Of a stretch of 64,000 nt of DNA, positions 62,154 to 64,000 are shown piece after piece. The position numbers and the translations under genes are program-made. Position 1 is the first letter of the stretch. Every line of letters begins with the position of its first letter. Below the pieces are notes generated by a model. It ran no database searches and was not told the DNA's origin. It worked only from the letters and a program-made list of their open reading frames with translations. Origin of the DNA: Rhynchopus sp. YZ270_cl-10 (lineage: Eukaryota; Euglenozoa; Diplonemea; Diplonemida; Diplonemidae); NCBI GenBank assembly GCA_964035575.1, contig OZ037885.1, forward strand, positions 1,240,001-1,304,000, written 5' to 3'.

Positions 62154-63230
62154 ACTGTACTGTACTGTACTGTACTGTACTGTACTGTACTGTACTGTAC
62201 TGTACTGTACTGTACTGTACTGTACTGTACTGTACTGTACTGTACTGTACTGTACTGTACTGTACTGTACTGTACTGTACTGTACTGTACTGTACTGTAC
62301 TGTACTGTACTGTACTGTACTGTACTGTACTGTACTGTACTGTACTGTACTGTACTGTACTGTACTGTACTGTACTGTACTGTACTGTACTGTACTGTAC
62401 TGTACTGTACTGTACTGTACTGTACTGTACTGTACTGTACTGTACTGTACTGTACTGTACTGTACTGTACTGTACTGTACTGTACTGTACTGTACTGTAC
62501 TGTACTGTACTGTACTGTACTGTACTGTACTGTACTGTACTGTACTGTACTGTACTGTACTGTACTGTACTGTACTGTACTGTACTGTACTGTACTGTAC
62601 TGTACTGTACTGTACTGTACTGTACTGTACTGTACTGTACTGTACTGTACTGTACTGTACTGTACTGTACTGTACTGTACTGTACTGTACTGTACTGTAC
62701 TGTACTGTACTGTACTGTACTGTACTGTACTGTACTGTACTGTACTGTACTGTACTGTACTGTACTGTACTGTACTGTACTGTACTGTACTGTACTGTAC
62801 TGTACTGTACTGTACTGTACTGTACTGTACTGTACTGTACTGTACTGTACTGTACTGTACTGTACTGTACTGTACTGTACTGTACTGTACTGTACTGTAC
62901 TGTACTGTACTGTACTGTACTGTACTGTACTGTACTGTACTGTACTGTACTGTACTGTACTGTACTGTACTGTACTGTACTGTACTGTACTGTACTGTAC
63001 TGTACTGTACTGTACTGTACTGTACTGTACTGTACTGTACTGTACTGTACTGTACTGTACTGTACTGTACTGTACTGTACTGTACTGTACTGTACTGTAC
63101 TGTACTGTACTGTACTGTACTGTACTGTACTGTACTGTACTGTACTGTACTGTACTGTACTGTACTGTACTGTACTGTACTGTACTGTACTGTACTGTAC
63201 TGTACTGTACTGTACTGTACTGTACTGTAC
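62154..63230 (+). repeat. Pentamer satellite (TACTG)n, about 215 units
   Basis: An apparently perfect 5-bp tandem array of 1.08 kb. All reading frames on both strands are open (YCTVL, YSTVQ), which produces spurious frames of over 500 codons. The exact length in the genome is uncertain because such arrays assemble poorly. Confidence 0.97.
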
Positions 63231-63651
63231 TGGGTACTGGGTACTGGGTACTGGGTACTGGGTACTGGGTACTGGGTACTGGGTACTGGGTACTGGGTAC
63301 TGGGTACTGGGTACTGGGTACTGGGTACTGGGTACTGGGTACTGGGTACTGGGTACTGGGTACTGGGTACTGGGTACTGGGTACTGGGTACTGGGTACTG
63401 GGTACTGGGTACTGGGTACTGGGTACTGGGTACTGGGTACTGGGTACTGGGTACTGGGTACTGGGTACTGGGTACTGGGTACTGGGTACTGGGTACTGGG
63501 TACTGGGTACTGGGTACTGGGTACTGGGTACTGGGTACTGGGTACTGGGTACTGGGTACTGGGTACTGGGTACTGGGTACTGGGTACTGTGTACTGTGTA
63601 CTGGGTACTGGGTACTGGGTACTGTGTACTGTGTACTGGGTACTGTACTGT
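63231..63651 (+). repeat. Heptamer satellite (TACTGGG)n, about 60 units
   Basis: Directly continues the pentamer array. Near its right end the variants TACTGTG and TACTG appear, bridging heptamer and pentamer. Reverse complement of the 18322-18470 array. Confidence 0.97.
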
Positions 63652-64000
63652 ATAAAAACCATAGGGGGGACCCTATGGTTTTTGGATTTTTTTTTGGGTT
63701 TTTTGGAACACGAATCTGTTCGATAATTTTTGGATTGGGTAGTTTACCCACCCTAGCGATCCATTAACGCCAGAATTTTTCACTTTTGAGCATCTGTTAC
63801 CTGTTTAGAATTTTTCCTCACATGCACATTTTCAAAAGAATGGGCGTAATAAAAATAACGCACAAAAAAGAAACCCGAGCATGAAATTTAATTCCTCGGA
63901 GAAACAGTTGGTTGGGGCCTTTTTTTTTTTGAATGGGTTGGGTGTTTCAGATCTCAAAAGTTTTATTTTTTATTTTACTGGGAGAATTCTTTGAACAATG
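63652..64000. other. Right flank with a 13-bp hairpin
   Basis: AAAAACCATAGGG faces CCCTATGGTTTTT (63654-63684) immediately after the satellite. The 3.9-kb element ends at 63848. The remainder is A/T-rich with no gene. Confidence 0.5.

Larger units (their letters stand above)
59918..63848. mobile_element. 3.9-kb element with 24-bp inverted ends carrying satellite
   Basis: Ends TACGCCCATTCTTTTGAAA (left copy begins TAACGCCC) and ATGTG match in inverted orientation. GTAAC lies just inside both ends. Inside are GC-rich hairpins (60325-60450), a MITE (60971-61302), a decayed repeat (61330-61520), the pentamer array (62154-63230) and the heptamer array (63231-63651). No gene for mobility is seen. 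The boundaries rest on the ends only. Confidence 0.65.

Noticed and set aside
61854-63767. Open frames of over 500 codons on both strands (YSTVQ/YPVPSTQ and YCTVL/VLGTGYW repeats)
   Set aside because: They are translations of the TACTG and TACTGGG arrays, which have no stop in any frame.

Overview
This window is nuclear DNA of a protist, most probably a euglenozoan and more likely diplonemid-like than kinetoplastid. The best evidence is two identical 154-bp antisense fragments of an 18S rRNA gene (29092-29245 and 47052-47205). They read CAGCACCCGCGG in the 530 loop, followed by TATTAATGCTG, a variant I associate with Euglenozoa. Three other points fit. All ten recognised genes lie on the + strand, like a polycistronic unit. 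Every start codon has an AG within a short distance upstream, as expected if mRNAs receive a spliced leader. Cis-spliced introns are few, short, and start GTATGT or GTATGC, which argues against a kinetoplastid. The taxon is inference and has not been tested by a database search.

Genes in order: a divergent class III-like alcohol dehydrogenase (4612-5766); an ankyrin protein with a ubiquitin-like N-terminus (10992-12008) and a 5'-truncated second copy of it (about 14957-15717); a TPR plus TLDc protein in three exons (20309-22505); DYNC2LI1, the dynein-2 light intermediate chain, in two exons (36856-38182), which implies a flagellum built by IFT; two tandem EF-hand paralogues (39114-39416, 39573-39863); an unrecognised small ORF (42210-42506); a C1D/Rrp47-type exosome cofactor in two exons (42631-43444); a double FYVE-type zinc-finger protein (44812-45912); and a mitoferrin-like mitochondrial carrier in three exons (56573-57823). 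These are housekeeping and cytoskeletal genes with no shared pathway.

The genes make up roughly 15-20 percent of the sequence. The rest is repeat-rich and holds at least a dozen non-autonomous DNA transposons that can be delimited from their inverted ends. Several also show target-site duplications: two hAT-like elements with 8-bp duplications (16813-17989, 27415-28864), a Mutator-like element with a 9-bp duplication (23667-25529), an element with 6-bp duplications (48719-49532), a pair with CACGTATGG ends (8732-9530, 35577-36726), TA-flanked elements (2729-4153, 33052-33188, 60971-61302), and a 3.9-kb element with 24-bp ends (59918-63848) that carries about 1.5 kb of satellite. Simple arrays include a pentamer (TACTG) and a related heptamer (TACTGGG) at two places each, two (ACC) arrays, a 64/65-bp tandem repeat with a higher-order pattern, and a roughly 200-bp tandem repeat at the left edge.

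The most unusual signal is a set of short dispersed modules (families A-D), each made of a stem-loop followed by an AAC-plus-pyrimidine tract. All are on the + strand like the genes, and several lie just upstream of start codons or inside an intron. Family A has at least 13 copies. Its hairpin architecture and loop are conserved while the stem sequence changes on both sides, which is the pattern expected of a selected RNA structure. I cannot match it to a known element.
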